Assembly (NCBI GenBank): GCA_937930135.1
Contig: CALGVO010000098.1
Coordinates: 1 to 18,739, forward strand
Direction: 5' to 3'
DNA length: 18,739 bases
DNA from: an uncultured Synechococcus sp.
GTDB lineage: Bacteria; Cyanobacteriota; Cyanobacteriia; PCC-6307; Cyanobiaceae
Each line of letters starts with the position of its first letter. Position 1 is the stretch's first letter. The translations under genes were made by a program, and so were the position numbers. Positions 1-6,533 of this stretch are shown in pieces. The notes beneath the pieces were generated by a model, which was not told the origin of the DNA, made no database searches, and saw nothing but the letters and a program-made list of their open reading frames with translations.

Positions 1-583
1 GACCATGCCCATGGGGGCGAGCGCATTTGCCGTAGATCCGCTCGTTCTCCTCCTGGCTGAGCTCGGGTCGCGCCAGCCGGTGAGCGGCAGCGAAGTGGGT
101 GCGAAGGGTGAGGTAAGCGTCCATGCCATGTCCGAGGTAGTCGGCCCAGAGGCCTGGTGATTCGTGAAGCCGCAGGGCGACCAGGGGGAGGTGGGCGGAG
201 AGCCGATGCCAGATCACGCGCACCAGGGCTTCGGTGGTGGGCAGACAGCCCTCCGGTCTGGTGACATCAAACTCCGGCCAGGCTTCATTGAGGAAGCGGA
301 AGTCGAGCGCTTCGGTGACCTCCGAACGGATCGCATGCTTCACCTCAGAGAGGTTGAGCACCATGCCATCGGCGTCGAGAGGTCCGGCCATGGACACGAT
401 CAACTCGTAGTTGTGGCCGTGTCCGGGCGCGAGGGTGCAGGGCCCGAAGCGGGCGGCATTGTCATCCGCATCCAGCTCCGGCAACCAGTACCGATGGCTG
501 GCGCTGAAGCAGGCGCGACGGGTGATCACACAACCACGCCCCTGGCCATGGGGAGCGGAAGCCATCGCAGAACTGTCAGCCAT
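1..583 (-). CDS. Two-domain 6-pyruvoyl-tetrahydropterin synthase / QueD-like protein (partial, C-terminus off the left edge)
   Basis: Reading the minus strand from ATG at 583 gives an open frame of 194 codons to the window edge, beginning MADSSAMASAP. Two PTPS/QueD-type units are visible. Unit 1 has FSASHRY (His30) and GHGHNY (His55, His57). Unit 2 has FAAAHRL (His168) and CARPHGHG (Cys187, His191, His193). These are the zinc-ligand histidines of the family, and the Cys-x3-His-Gly-His of unit 2 matches the catalytic cysteine region of QueD. The family converts dihydroneopterin triphosphate to 6-carboxy- or 6-pyruvoyl-tetrahydropterin, feeding preQ0/queuosine or cyanobacterial pterin synthesis; which product is made cannot be read here. 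The duplicated architecture is how cyanobacterial members look to me. The gene is divergent from aroK across a 72-base spacer. Family confidence is high; substrate is uncertain. Confidence 0.85.
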   Translation of the reverse strand, partial: MADSSAMASAPHGQGRGCVITRRACFSASHRYWLPELDADDNAARFGPCTLAPGHGHNYELIVSMAGPLDADGMVLNLSEVKHAIRSEVTEALDFRFLNEAWPEFDVTRPEGCLPTTEALVRVIWHRLSAHLPLVALRLHESPGLWADYLGHGMDAYLTLRTHFAAAHRLARPELSQEENERIYGKCARPHGHG

Positions 584-604
584 GGCATCCCTCGACCGAC
601 CGGC

Positions 605-610
605 ATCCTA
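605..610 (-). promoter_or_regulatory. Possible -10 element (TAGGAT) for the QueD-like gene
   Basis: The minus strand of the 72-base spacer between the QueD-like gene and aroK contains TAGGAT, 21 bases before the ATG at 583. This resembles a sigma-70 -10 hexamer (TAnnnT). No convincing -35 is seen at 17 bases upstream. It is a weak, position-based suggestion. Confidence 0.25.
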
Positions 611-655
611 GGGAGTTCGCAGCTTGCGCCGTCCGGACGGCCGCCGCCCCTCGCC

Positions 656-1261
656 ATGACTGACCCTTCCCAGCCCCTGCCCCATCCCCTCAAAGCGCGC
701 CTCGGGGGGCGCAATCTCTACCTGGTGGGAATGATGGGCAGCGGCAAAAGCAGCAGTGGTCGCCCCCTGGCCGCGAGCCTGGGCTATGGCTTCGTGGATG
801 CCGACGCGGTCATCGAGCAGGTGGCAGGTCGCTCGATTCCCCAGCTGTTTGAGGAGGAGGGGGAGGAGGGGTTCCGCGGACTGGAATCCCAGGTGCTGCA
901 GGCGATCGGCCAGCGCCACTCACTGGTGGTGGCCACCGGCGGCGGCATCGTGACGCGACCCGAAAACTGGGGCGTGCTGCATCAGGGGCTGGTGGTCTGG
1001 CTGGATCCCGACCGAGACCAGCTGTTGCAACGGCTGCGGCGGGATCCGGGCGAACGCCCCCTGCTGCGCAGCGCTGACCCAGCCGCAACGCTCGATGCCC
1101 TGTTGCGCGCAAGGCGGCCCCTCTACGCCGAAGCGGATGTGCAGCTGAGCATCGGCGATGACACACCGGATGAGGTGGCCCAGCGCGTCCTCGACGCCAT
1201 TCCCGCCGTGCTCAATCCCGTTCAGGGAGCTCCAGGCGCACCGCAAACCACTGCAGAGTGA
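656..1261 (+). CDS. aroK: Shikimate kinase
   Basis: This cytosolic enzyme phosphorylates shikimate with ATP to shikimate 3-phosphate in the chorismate pathway. The 201-residue protein shows Walker A GMMGSGKSS (25-33), the DAD acidic motif (48-50), FRGLE (Arg74, Glu77), the shikimate-binding ATGGG (93-97), the lid arginine in ERPLL (133-137), and RRPLYAEAD (153-161). Upstream in-frame codons stay open to 164 but lie over the divergent QueD-like gene and look like shadow sequence. ATG 656 is therefore chosen because it places the usual short leader before LYLVGMMG. The C-terminal tail (about residues 185-201) is low in recognisable motifs and is read antisense through the 3' end of the CRR7-like gene (50-base overlap). 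Confidence 0.95.
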   Translation: MTDPSQPLPHPLKARLGGRNLYLVGMMGSGKSSSGRPLAASLGYGFVDADAVIEQVAGRSIPQLFEEEGEEGFRGLESQVLQAIGQRHSLVVATGGGIVTRPENWGVLHQGLVVWLDPDRDQLLQRLRRDPGERPLLRSADPAATLDALLRARRPLYAEADVQLSIGDDTPDEVAQRVLDAIPAVLNPVQGAPGAPQTTAE

Positions 1262-1478
1262 GCCCTGGGGAGATCTCCAGATCACAAGCGGTATCGAGCA
1301 GTCTCCGGGCTGCAGCCGTGAGGGAACCGCAGGCCACGAGGTCGTCGGGCAGGGTCTCCAGGGCGGCCAGCTGGCCTTCCAGCCATGTCACGGTGTCGGC
1401 AGCGGAGAGAAACCGCTCCGACTGGCCCGGCTCCAGAACCACATAGTGATCGCAGGCACGAATCAGGGGATCAGACAT
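1212..1478 (-). CDS. CRR7-like protein (chlororespiratory reduction 7 family)
   Basis: This is an 88-residue soluble protein beginning MSDPLIRACDHYVVLEP, with a conserved-looking end LQWFAVRLE (75-83). The pattern (YVVLEP near the N-terminus, a FL-x-E/D helix at about 23-40, and a hydrophobic LQW-x-VRLE end) matches my memory of the CRR7 family. In plants CRR7 is needed to build or stabilise the chloroplast NDH complex. The cyanobacterial role is less clear, but a second NDH gene, ndhO, lies elsewhere in this window. No membrane segment is seen. The gene converges on aroK (50-base 3' overlap), and its ATG shares CATG with the start of the oppositely oriented DUF6816-like gene. Family assignment is from pattern memory only. 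Confidence 0.7.
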   Translation of the reverse strand: MSDPLIRACDHYVVLEPGQSERFLSAADTVTWLEGQLAALETLPDDLVACGSLTAAARRLLDTACDLEISPGLTLQWFAVRLELPERD

Positions 1479-2277
1479 GGTGCGACGACTGCTGCGTCCG
1501 ATCATCGTGGCTCTGCTGCTGCTGTGCCTCGCCATCCCGGTGCGGGCCGATGGCAGCGCGACGCTGCTGGAGCAACGCCTGCAGGCCTGGCCCGACTGGC
1601 AGCTGCCGGCGCCGTTGCCGCGCCCCGATCGCCATGGGGATCTGTTGTATCCGGCCTGGTTTGCCGGCGAGTGGCAGGTCACAAGCCTGGATCTGACGGC
1701 GGAAGGGGAGACCGGCGAACCGCTCCGACATCCGGCCCGTTTTCTCATTGATGCGAAGCAGCGGGTCGTGGCCGATCGCGCCTTCAATGCCCTCGCGATC
1801 GGCAGAGCGGTGCTGGGCTCGGCCTTGTTGACGGTGGAGCAGCCAGCCGACGATCGCAATCGACAACTGGCCCGGCTGCAGAACGACCAGCTGTTGGAAA
1901 CCACTGTGATCGGCAGGAGGCAGAGCGATCCGCAGCAGGAGCCGTTCACAACCGACGAACTGGTGCTTCAGATCGTCCATGGCCCGGGAGCTCCCCGGAT
2001 CAGCCGGGTGGAAACCCTCAGCCGCTACCACCCCTGCCCATCCACGCGCCAGGATTCCGCAGAGGGTGGCGCCGCCCAGCCATCGACGGTGGAGCGCATC
2101 TGTGCAGACCAATGGCAGGCGCGCTTCAGCGGCCCGGAGCAGGGCTTGGACGCTGCTCCCCTGGCACACGCGCACTACCGGCTCGCGCTCACACGGCTGC
2201 CGGATCAACCTGAAACAGTCGGGTCTCCAAACGATCCCGCCAGGCGAACAGGGGCTGCAACTGGGGGTGATCACTGA
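1477..2277 (+). CDS. Exported DUF6816-like protein of unknown function
   Basis: The 266-residue protein starts MVRRLLRPIIVALLLLCLAIPVRA. This is a clear Sec-type signal peptide (basic n-region, Leu-rich core, likely cleavage after Ala24), so the mature protein is probably periplasmic or lumenal. A YPAWFAGEWQVTS stretch at 58-70 and the HYRLALTR end at about 232-239 fit the DUF6816 family of cyanobacteria and plastid-bearing eukaryotes, as I recall it. Function is unknown. The last 26 residues (from LPDQPETV on) are Gly/Thr/Pro-rich and are read antisense through the GST-like gene, so they may be a stop-loss extension. The start is the ATG at 1477 (a GTG follows at 1480), sharing CATG with the CRR7-like gene. 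Confidence 0.7.
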   Translation: MVRRLLRPIIVALLLLCLAIPVRADGSATLLEQRLQAWPDWQLPAPLPRPDRHGDLLYPAWFAGEWQVTSLDLTAEGETGEPLRHPARFLIDAKQRVVADRAFNALAIGRAVLGSALLTVEQPADDRNRQLARLQNDQLLETTVIGRRQSDPQQEPFTTDELVLQIVHGPGAPRISRVETLSRYHPCPSTRQDSAEGGAAQPSTVERICADQWQARFSGPEQGLDAAPLAHAHYRLALTRLPDQPETVGSPNDPARRTGAATGGDH

Positions 2278-2914
2278 GTCCAGGCACGCCCCGACCCGCC
2301 AGGCCATCGCCTGCGGACGCGGGAAAGCGCAGCAGCGAGAGCTGGGCAGCCACCGCCAGATCGGCCATGGAGAGCTGATCTCCGACCAACCAGGGCGTGG
2401 CCTCCACAGCAGCAGCCAGCCGCTGCAGGCTGGTGAACATGGCGGCACGCTCCCCCTGATCGAGCACCTCGCCAAGCCCCTGCAGCCAACCACCGGGCAA
2501 TCCGGCCAGCGTGCGCCGCAGCGGTTCCGGCAGATCATCAGGCAGCAGGGCCACCCGCAGCTCCGGATCACTCGCCGCCGCCTGAACAAGGGCAAGGCGG
2601 GCGGCATGGGCCAGGGTGGTGTCGGCCCAGTCTTCGATCAGATGCACCTGAGCCGCATCACGCGCCTCCTGAGGAATCAGAGAGGGTTCGGGCTCGACCG
2701 ACTCGAGGTGACGGGCGATCGCAGAGGAATCAGCGATCACGGTGTCGCCATCCACGAGAATGGGCAGCTGACGCTGGCCCGAGAGGCGAAAGACAGCCAG
2801 CTGACCCACGCCCGGGGTGACCTCCACCACGCGATAGCTCAGAGCCTTGGCCTGCAGCACCATGCGCACCTTCAGGCAGAAGGCGGAATGGCGGAACTGA
2901 TGGAGCTCCAGCAT
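2189..2914 (-). CDS. Glutathione S-transferase family protein
   Basis: This 241-residue soluble protein has GST-like architecture. The N-terminal thioredoxin-like fold includes LHQFRHSAFCLKVRM (3-18, with Ser10/Cys13 near the usual catalytic position). QLPILVDGDTVIADSS (49-64) carries the cis-proline Pro51 and the glutathione gamma-Glu-binding DSS. A helical C-terminal domain contains PWLVGDQLSMADL, the classic N-capping box. It should bind glutathione, but the substrate is unknown. The frame is open upstream to 2992, but that would overlap the divergent DUF751 start. ATG 2914 gives the standard MLELHQF N-terminus. Its conserved-looking C-terminus overlaps the DUF6816-like gene by 89 bases in antisense. 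Confidence 0.85.
   Translation of the reverse strand: MLELHQFRHSAFCLKVRMVLQAKALSYRVVEVTPGVGQLAVFRLSGQRQLPILVDGDTVIADSSAIARHLESVEPEPSLIPQEARDAAQVHLIEDWADTTLAHAARLALVQAAASDPELRVALLPDDLPEPLRRTLAGLPGGWLQGLGEVLDQGERAAMFTSLQRLAAAVEATPWLVGDQLSMADLAVAAQLSLLRFPASAGDGLAGRGVPGLSDHPQLQPLFAWRDRLETRLFQVDPAAV
2715..2722. repeat. HIP1 octamer (GCGATCGC), one of at least four
   Basis: The palindrome GCGATCGC, the highly iterated palindrome of many cyanobacteria, is found at 2715-2722, 6066-6073, 6435-6442 and 17271-17278, all inside coding sequence. The number is above what base composition alone would give but far below the density of HIP1-rich genomes, consistent with a picocyanobacterium. Confidence 0.6.
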
Positions 2915-2972
2915 CACCGGACAGCCGAGGGAACGGCAGAGTAGCGGTGATTCTCCAACCCTCGCCGAGGCC

Positions 2973-3179
2973 ATGCGCGAGTTTTTCGTCAATGTGACGC
3001 GGTATCCCCGCTACCTGATCGCCTTCAGCCTGGGGGTGATCAATTCCGTTGCCGAGCCCCTGGCCAGGCGGCGCAGCAACCCCGTGACCGCCGTTGCCCT
3101 GATGGGTGCTCTTGTGAGCGGCCTGATCAGCGTGGGGCTGGTGCTCCGTGCCATGGTGACTCCATCACCCCTGACCTGA
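2973..3179 (+). CDS. DUF751 / Ycf33-like small membrane protein
   Basis: This 68-residue protein begins MREFFVNVTRYPRYLIAFSLGV and has two hydrophobic segments at about 13-30 and 38-61, joined by a basic RRRSNP loop. The FF-x-NV-x-RYPRYLI start and the PVTAVALMG second segment are typical of DUF751, a family restricted to phototrophs that includes plastid Ycf33. A role in thylakoids is suspected for the family, not shown here. It is first in a plus-strand run and is followed after 6 bases by rbfA, an order I recognise from picocyanobacteria. It is divergent from the GST-like gene over a 58-base spacer, which presumably holds both promoters. Confidence 0.85.
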   Translation: MREFFVNVTRYPRYLIAFSLGVINSVAEPLARRRSNPVTAVALMGALVSGLISVGLVLRAMVTPSPLT

Positions 3180-3185
3180 CGCACG

Positions 3186-3611
3186 ATGGCACCGGGACGG
3201 CGCGTGGAACGGGTGGCGGCACTGATTCGCCGCGAAACCAGCGAACTGCTGATCCATGGCATCCGCGACGAACGGGTGCACCAAGGGATGGTGAGCATCA
3301 CCGACGTAGAGGTGAGCGGCGATCTGCAGCATTGCAAGATCTTCGTGAGCATCTACGGCGAAGACGCCGACAAGCGGAACGTTCTGGAAGGCCTGAAAGC
3401 CGCCAGCGGCTACTTACGCGGTGAGCTGGGCCGCCGGCTGCAGATGCGCCGCGCCCCCGAGGTGGTGTTCCAATTGGATCGCGGCATCGAAAAGGGCACC
3501 TCGGTGCTCCACCTGCTCAACCGCCTGGAGGAGGAACGCCAGGAACGGGACGATCAGCCGCAGTCCGATCAGCCAGAGCCCAGCGTGCAGGAGTCTGGCG
3601 AACAGTTGTGA
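3186..3611 (+). CDS. rbfA: Ribosome-binding factor A
   Basis: RbfA binds the 30S subunit and assists late 16S rRNA maturation, notably of the 5' helix and in the cold. The 141-residue protein has the single KH-like fold. Recognisable segments are RVERVAALIRRETSELL (6-22), the MVSITDVEVSGDLQHCKIFVSIYG strand pair (35-58), LRGELGRRLQMRRAPEVVFQLD (77-98), and the helix GTSVLHLLNRLEEER (104-118). A Gln/Asp/Glu/Pro-rich tail (about 119-141) follows and is likely disordered. The stop codon overlaps the GTG start of the next gene (GTGA), indicating translational coupling. Confidence 0.96.
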   Translation: MAPGRRVERVAALIRRETSELLIHGIRDERVHQGMVSITDVEVSGDLQHCKIFVSIYGEDADKRNVLEGLKAASGYLRGELGRRLQMRRAPEVVFQLDRGIEKGTSVLHLLNRLEEERQERDDQPQSDQPEPSVQESGEQL

Positions 3612-5260
3612 GCGAGCCCCTCAACGACGCGGAGCTGCGCCGGCGCATCGCCAGCCTGATCGTGGTACGGGCGAGCGGCCATGCCAGCGACCGGCAACGC
3701 CGTTACCCCCGCTGGGAGCTGCCGAATCAGACGTTGCGCCGGCTGCTCGCCGACGGGGTTGGCGGCGTGATTCTCCTGGGGGGGACTGCCACCGAACTGC
3801 ACCAGCGCTGCCGCACCCTGCAGCGCTGGGCCGATCAACCCCTGCTGCTGTGCGCCGATGTGGAAGAAGGCGTCGGCCAACGGTTTGAAGGGGCGACCTG
3901 GCTGGTGCCACCCATGGCGCTCGCCCGCCTGCATCAGCGCGATCCGGCCCGGGCCGTGGCGCTGGCGGAACGCTATGGACGCTGCACGGGACGGCAAGCT
4001 CGGCGCTGTGGCCTGAACTGGGTGCTGGGGCCCGTGGCGGATGTGAACAACAATCCCGCCAATCCAGTGATCAATGTGCGGGCCTGGGGAGACACACCCG
4101 CCACGGTGATCGCTCTCACCTGCGCCTTTCAGCGCGGGCTCCAGAGCACGGGCGTGCTGAGCTGCGCCAAGCATTTTCCAGGTCATGGCGACACCGCCGT
4201 CGACTCCCATCTGCAGCTGCCGCTGCTGCCTCACAACCGGGCGCGACTGGATGCGGTGGAACTGGCCCCATTTCGCAGCTTGATTGCCGCAGGGGTCGAC
4301 AGCGTCATGACCGCCCATCTCCAGATCCCCGCGCTGGACGCGGAACGGCCGGCCACGCTCTCCAGCGCCACGCTCACCAGCTTGTTGCGAGACGAGCTCA
4401 AGTTCAAGGGCCTGGTGGTGACCGATGCGCTGGTGATGGACGCGATCAGCCAACGCTGGGGGGCCGGCGAAGCGGCCCGCCTCGCCTTCGCAGCAGGCGC
4501 GGATCTGATCCTGATGCCCAACGATGTCGATGCCGCCATTGCCGCCATTGCCGCCGGCCTGCGCGATGGAACCTTGCCATGGTCGCGACTGGATCAGGCG
4601 CTGGATCGGAGGCGGCAGGCCCTCGCCCGCACCCAGACCTTCGCCGCTGACGACGCCGAGGATCCCGATGACCTGATCGACCTGGAGCTGGCCGAAGAAC
4701 GGGAGCTGGCGACCACGCTGGTGGCGCTGAGCCTGGAGCAACGCAGCCCAACAGCAGCCCAGCCCTTGGCGGCTCCAGGCGCGGGGGGGGTCAACCTGAT
4801 CCGAGTCGATGGGGTGCTGCCCTCCACCGTGCTTCGCGCCAACGCTCCAGCCCTGACCCTGCCGGAGCAGGCCGGCTTCCGCAGCCTGCTCTGCCACCCC
4901 CTGGGACTATCCCCCTGGCGGCCCGACCAAGCCAACGACGCCCCCCTGGCCCTGGAACGGCTGGGCGAGGGGCCGGTGCTGGTGCAGCTGTTTCTGAGGG
5001 GAAACCCATTCCGCGGCGAGCGTGATCGGAGCGAACCCTGGGGCGCCGCGCTGCAGCAGCTGCAACGCCTGGGACGCCTGGCCGGACTGGTGGTGTATGG
5101 CTGTCCCTACACCTGGGAGAGGCTCAGCGGCCAGCTCGACCCAGCGACCCCCGCCTTCTACAGCCCGGGGCAGATGGACGACGCCCAGGCCCTGGCCCTG
5201 GAACGGCTGCTGTCGCCAGATCGGACGGGTACCGATCGCGACGAAGGCTTCACCGACTGA
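3608..5260 (+). CDS. nagZ: Glycoside hydrolase family 3 protein, NagZ-like beta-N-acetylhexosaminidase
   Basis: NagZ-type GH3 enzymes remove GlcNAc from anhydromuropeptides or related glycans in cell-wall recycling. The 550-residue protein has the GH3 barrel in about residues 10-340. It includes CADVEEGVGQRF (82-93), GLNWVLGPVADVNNNPANPVI (135-155), the NagZ catalytic loop KHFPGHGDT..DSH (188-201), SVMTAHLQIP (232-241), and the nucleophile strand LVVTDALVMDAI with Asp273. NagZ is typically about 340 residues, so the roughly 200-residue C-terminal part is an added domain as in longer GH3 proteins. No signal peptide is seen, so it is probably cytosolic. It starts at GTG overlapping rbfA. A G8 run (4783-4790) lies at the domain junction and is read in frame. 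The family is firm; the exact substrate is inferred. Confidence 0.87.
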   Translation: MSEPLNDAELRRRIASLIVVRASGHASDRQRRYPRWELPNQTLRRLLADGVGGVILLGGTATELHQRCRTLQRWADQPLLLCADVEEGVGQRFEGATWLVPPMALARLHQRDPARAVALAERYGRCTGRQARRCGLNWVLGPVADVNNNPANPVINVRAWGDTPATVIALTCAFQRGLQSTGVLSCAKHFPGHGDTAVDSHLQLPLLPHNRARLDAVELAPFRSLIAAGVDSVMTAHLQIPALDAERPATLSSATLTSLLRDELKFKGLVVTDALVMDAISQRWGAGEAARLAFAAGADLILMPNDVDAAIAAIAAGLRDGTLPWSRLDQALDRRRQALARTQTFAADDAEDPDDLIDLELAEERELATTLVALSLEQRSPTAAQPLAAPGAGGVNLIRVDGVLPSTVLRANAPALTLPEQAGFRSLLCHPLGLSPWRPDQANDAPLALERLGEGPVLVQLFLRGNPFRGERDRSEPWGAALQQLQRLGRLAGLVVYGCPYTWERLSGQLDPATPAFYSPGQMDDAQALALERLLSPDRTGTDRDEGFTD

Positions 5261-5303
5261 GCGATCGACGGCCGTAACCTCCCAGCAGATCCGGCCCGAT
5301 CCG

Positions 5304-6533
5304 ATGCTCAGTCTCTCGATGATCGTGCGCAACGAGGCGCAGCGGTTGGAGGCATGCCTTCGCTCGGTCCGCGGCCTGGCCGACGAGATGGTGGTGGTGG
5401 ACACCGGCTCTCTTGACGACACCATCGCCGTGGCCGAAGCGGCCGGCGCCCGGGTGGAACACATCACCTGGCCGGGAGACTTCGCTCCGGCCCGGAACGC
5501 AGCGCTCAGCCATGTGAGCGGCGACTGGGTGCTGGTGCTCGATGCCGATGAACAACTCAGGCCGGAGGCCATCGCCCCCCTGCGCGCCCTGATGGCCCAG
5601 CCGGATGTGCTGGTGATCAACCTGCTGCGCTACGAGCGTGGCGCGGCCATGGCTCCCTATTCCCGGGTCAGTCGCCTGTTCCGACGCCATCCCCGGATTC
5701 GCTGGAGCCGGCCCTACCACGCGATGATTGACGACAGCGTGCAGGCGCTGCTCCAGGACGAACCCCAGTGGCGCATCGTCGACTGCAGCGAGCCGGCCCT
5801 GATCCACGACGGCTACCGGCCGGAGCTGCTTCAGGGCAGCGACAAGGCCAGCCGGCTGCGTCAGGCGATGGAGCAATGGCTGGAGCAGCAACCGGGCGAT
5901 CCCTATGCCTGCGCCAAGCTGGGAGCTCTGGAGATCGCCGAAGGCCATCAGGAGAGGGGCCTCAGCCTGCTGCGCCAGGGCCTGGCTTCGCTCGAGGCTG
6001 ATCCGGACGCCAACACCCCGGACGCCAACAGCGTGAGCGAGCGGTATGAGCTGCTGCTCCACCTGGCGATCGCCCTGAGTGCCAGCGATCCGGCGGCCGC
6101 CATCGACGCCTACCGCCAGGCCCTCGACCTCCCCCTCGACACCCGCCTCAGCCTGGGGGCGCGCCTCAATCTGGCCGCCCTGCTGATGCAACAGGAGCGG
6201 CTGGACGAAGCGATCCAGCTCACGCTCACCGCCACCCAACGCGCTCCGGAAGTGGCCCTGGGCTGGTACAACCTGGGCCTGATGCAACGGCGCCGCGGCG
6301 ACATCGCTGCAGCGCTGCAGGCCTACGAACGCGCCCTGCACTTGAACCCGGAGCACGCCGAAACGCATCAGAACCTGGCCGTCGCCCGATTGCTGGGCGG
6401 CGATATCGACGGCGCTCGCAGCGGTTTCCGCGAGGCGATCGCGCTACTGCACCAACAGGGTCGGCCTGAGGAGGCCCAGGCGCTGCGTCACCAGGTGGAG
6501 GGCATGGTGAAACTCGACGAGGTGCGCGCATGA
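5304..6533 (+). CDS. Family 2 glycosyltransferase with C-terminal TPR repeats
   Basis: This 409-residue protein starts with a GT-A fold: MLSLSMIVRNEAQRLEACL, then VVVDTGSLDDT (Asp33), NAALSHVSGDWVLVLDADEQL with the metal-binding Asp80-Ala-Asp82, and ISR-like sugar-binding residues around 120-140. Helical TPR repeats follow at about 200-230, 245-278, 283-316, 317-350 and 351-384. The YNLGLMQRRRGDIAAALQAYERALHLNPE unit is canonical. No membrane span is present, so it is probably a cytoplasmic or membrane-peripheral transferase; donor and acceptor are unknown. ATG 5304 is the first start codon giving the standard LSMIVRNE N-terminus; the upstream frame runs in the shadow of nagZ. It lies 43 bases after nagZ and overlaps hemD by ATGA. 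Confidence 0.88.
   Translation: MLSLSMIVRNEAQRLEACLRSVRGLADEMVVVDTGSLDDTIAVAEAAGARVEHITWPGDFAPARNAALSHVSGDWVLVLDADEQLRPEAIAPLRALMAQPDVLVINLLRYERGAAMAPYSRVSRLFRRHPRIRWSRPYHAMIDDSVQALLQDEPQWRIVDCSEPALIHDGYRPELLQGSDKASRLRQAMEQWLEQQPGDPYACAKLGALEIAEGHQERGLSLLRQGLASLEADPDANTPDANSVSERYELLLHLAIALSASDPAAAIDAYRQALDLPLDTRLSLGARLNLAALLMQQERLDEAIQLTLTATQRAPEVALGWYNLGLMQRRRGDIAAALQAYERALHLNPEHAETHQNLAVARLLGGDIDGARSGFREAIALLHQQGRPEEAQALRHQVEGMVKLDEVRA

Noticed and set aside
164..655. N-terminal extension of shikimate kinase
   Set aside because: The frame is open, but it lies opposite the QueD-like gene, carries no kinase homology, and ATG 656 gives the normal N-terminus.
1471..2607. Minus-strand open frame spanning the DUF6816-like gene and part of the GST gene
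   Set aside because: It covers two better supported genes in another frame and strand; composition and lack of motifs mark it as a shadow.
4534..4560. Short GCCGCCATT tandem repeat in nagZ
   Set aside because: It encodes an Ala-Ala-Ile run in a helix; ordinary codon repetition without sign of a functional repeat.
3569..4897. Minus-strand open frame of 442 codons opposite nagZ
   Set aside because: It is a shadow of the GH3 gene with repetitive Gln/Gly/His content and no domain pattern.
6006..6026. Small direct repeat GGACGCCAACA in the glycosyltransferase
   Set aside because: Two short copies in a TPR linker (DANTPDAN); too short to be a mobile or regulatory element.
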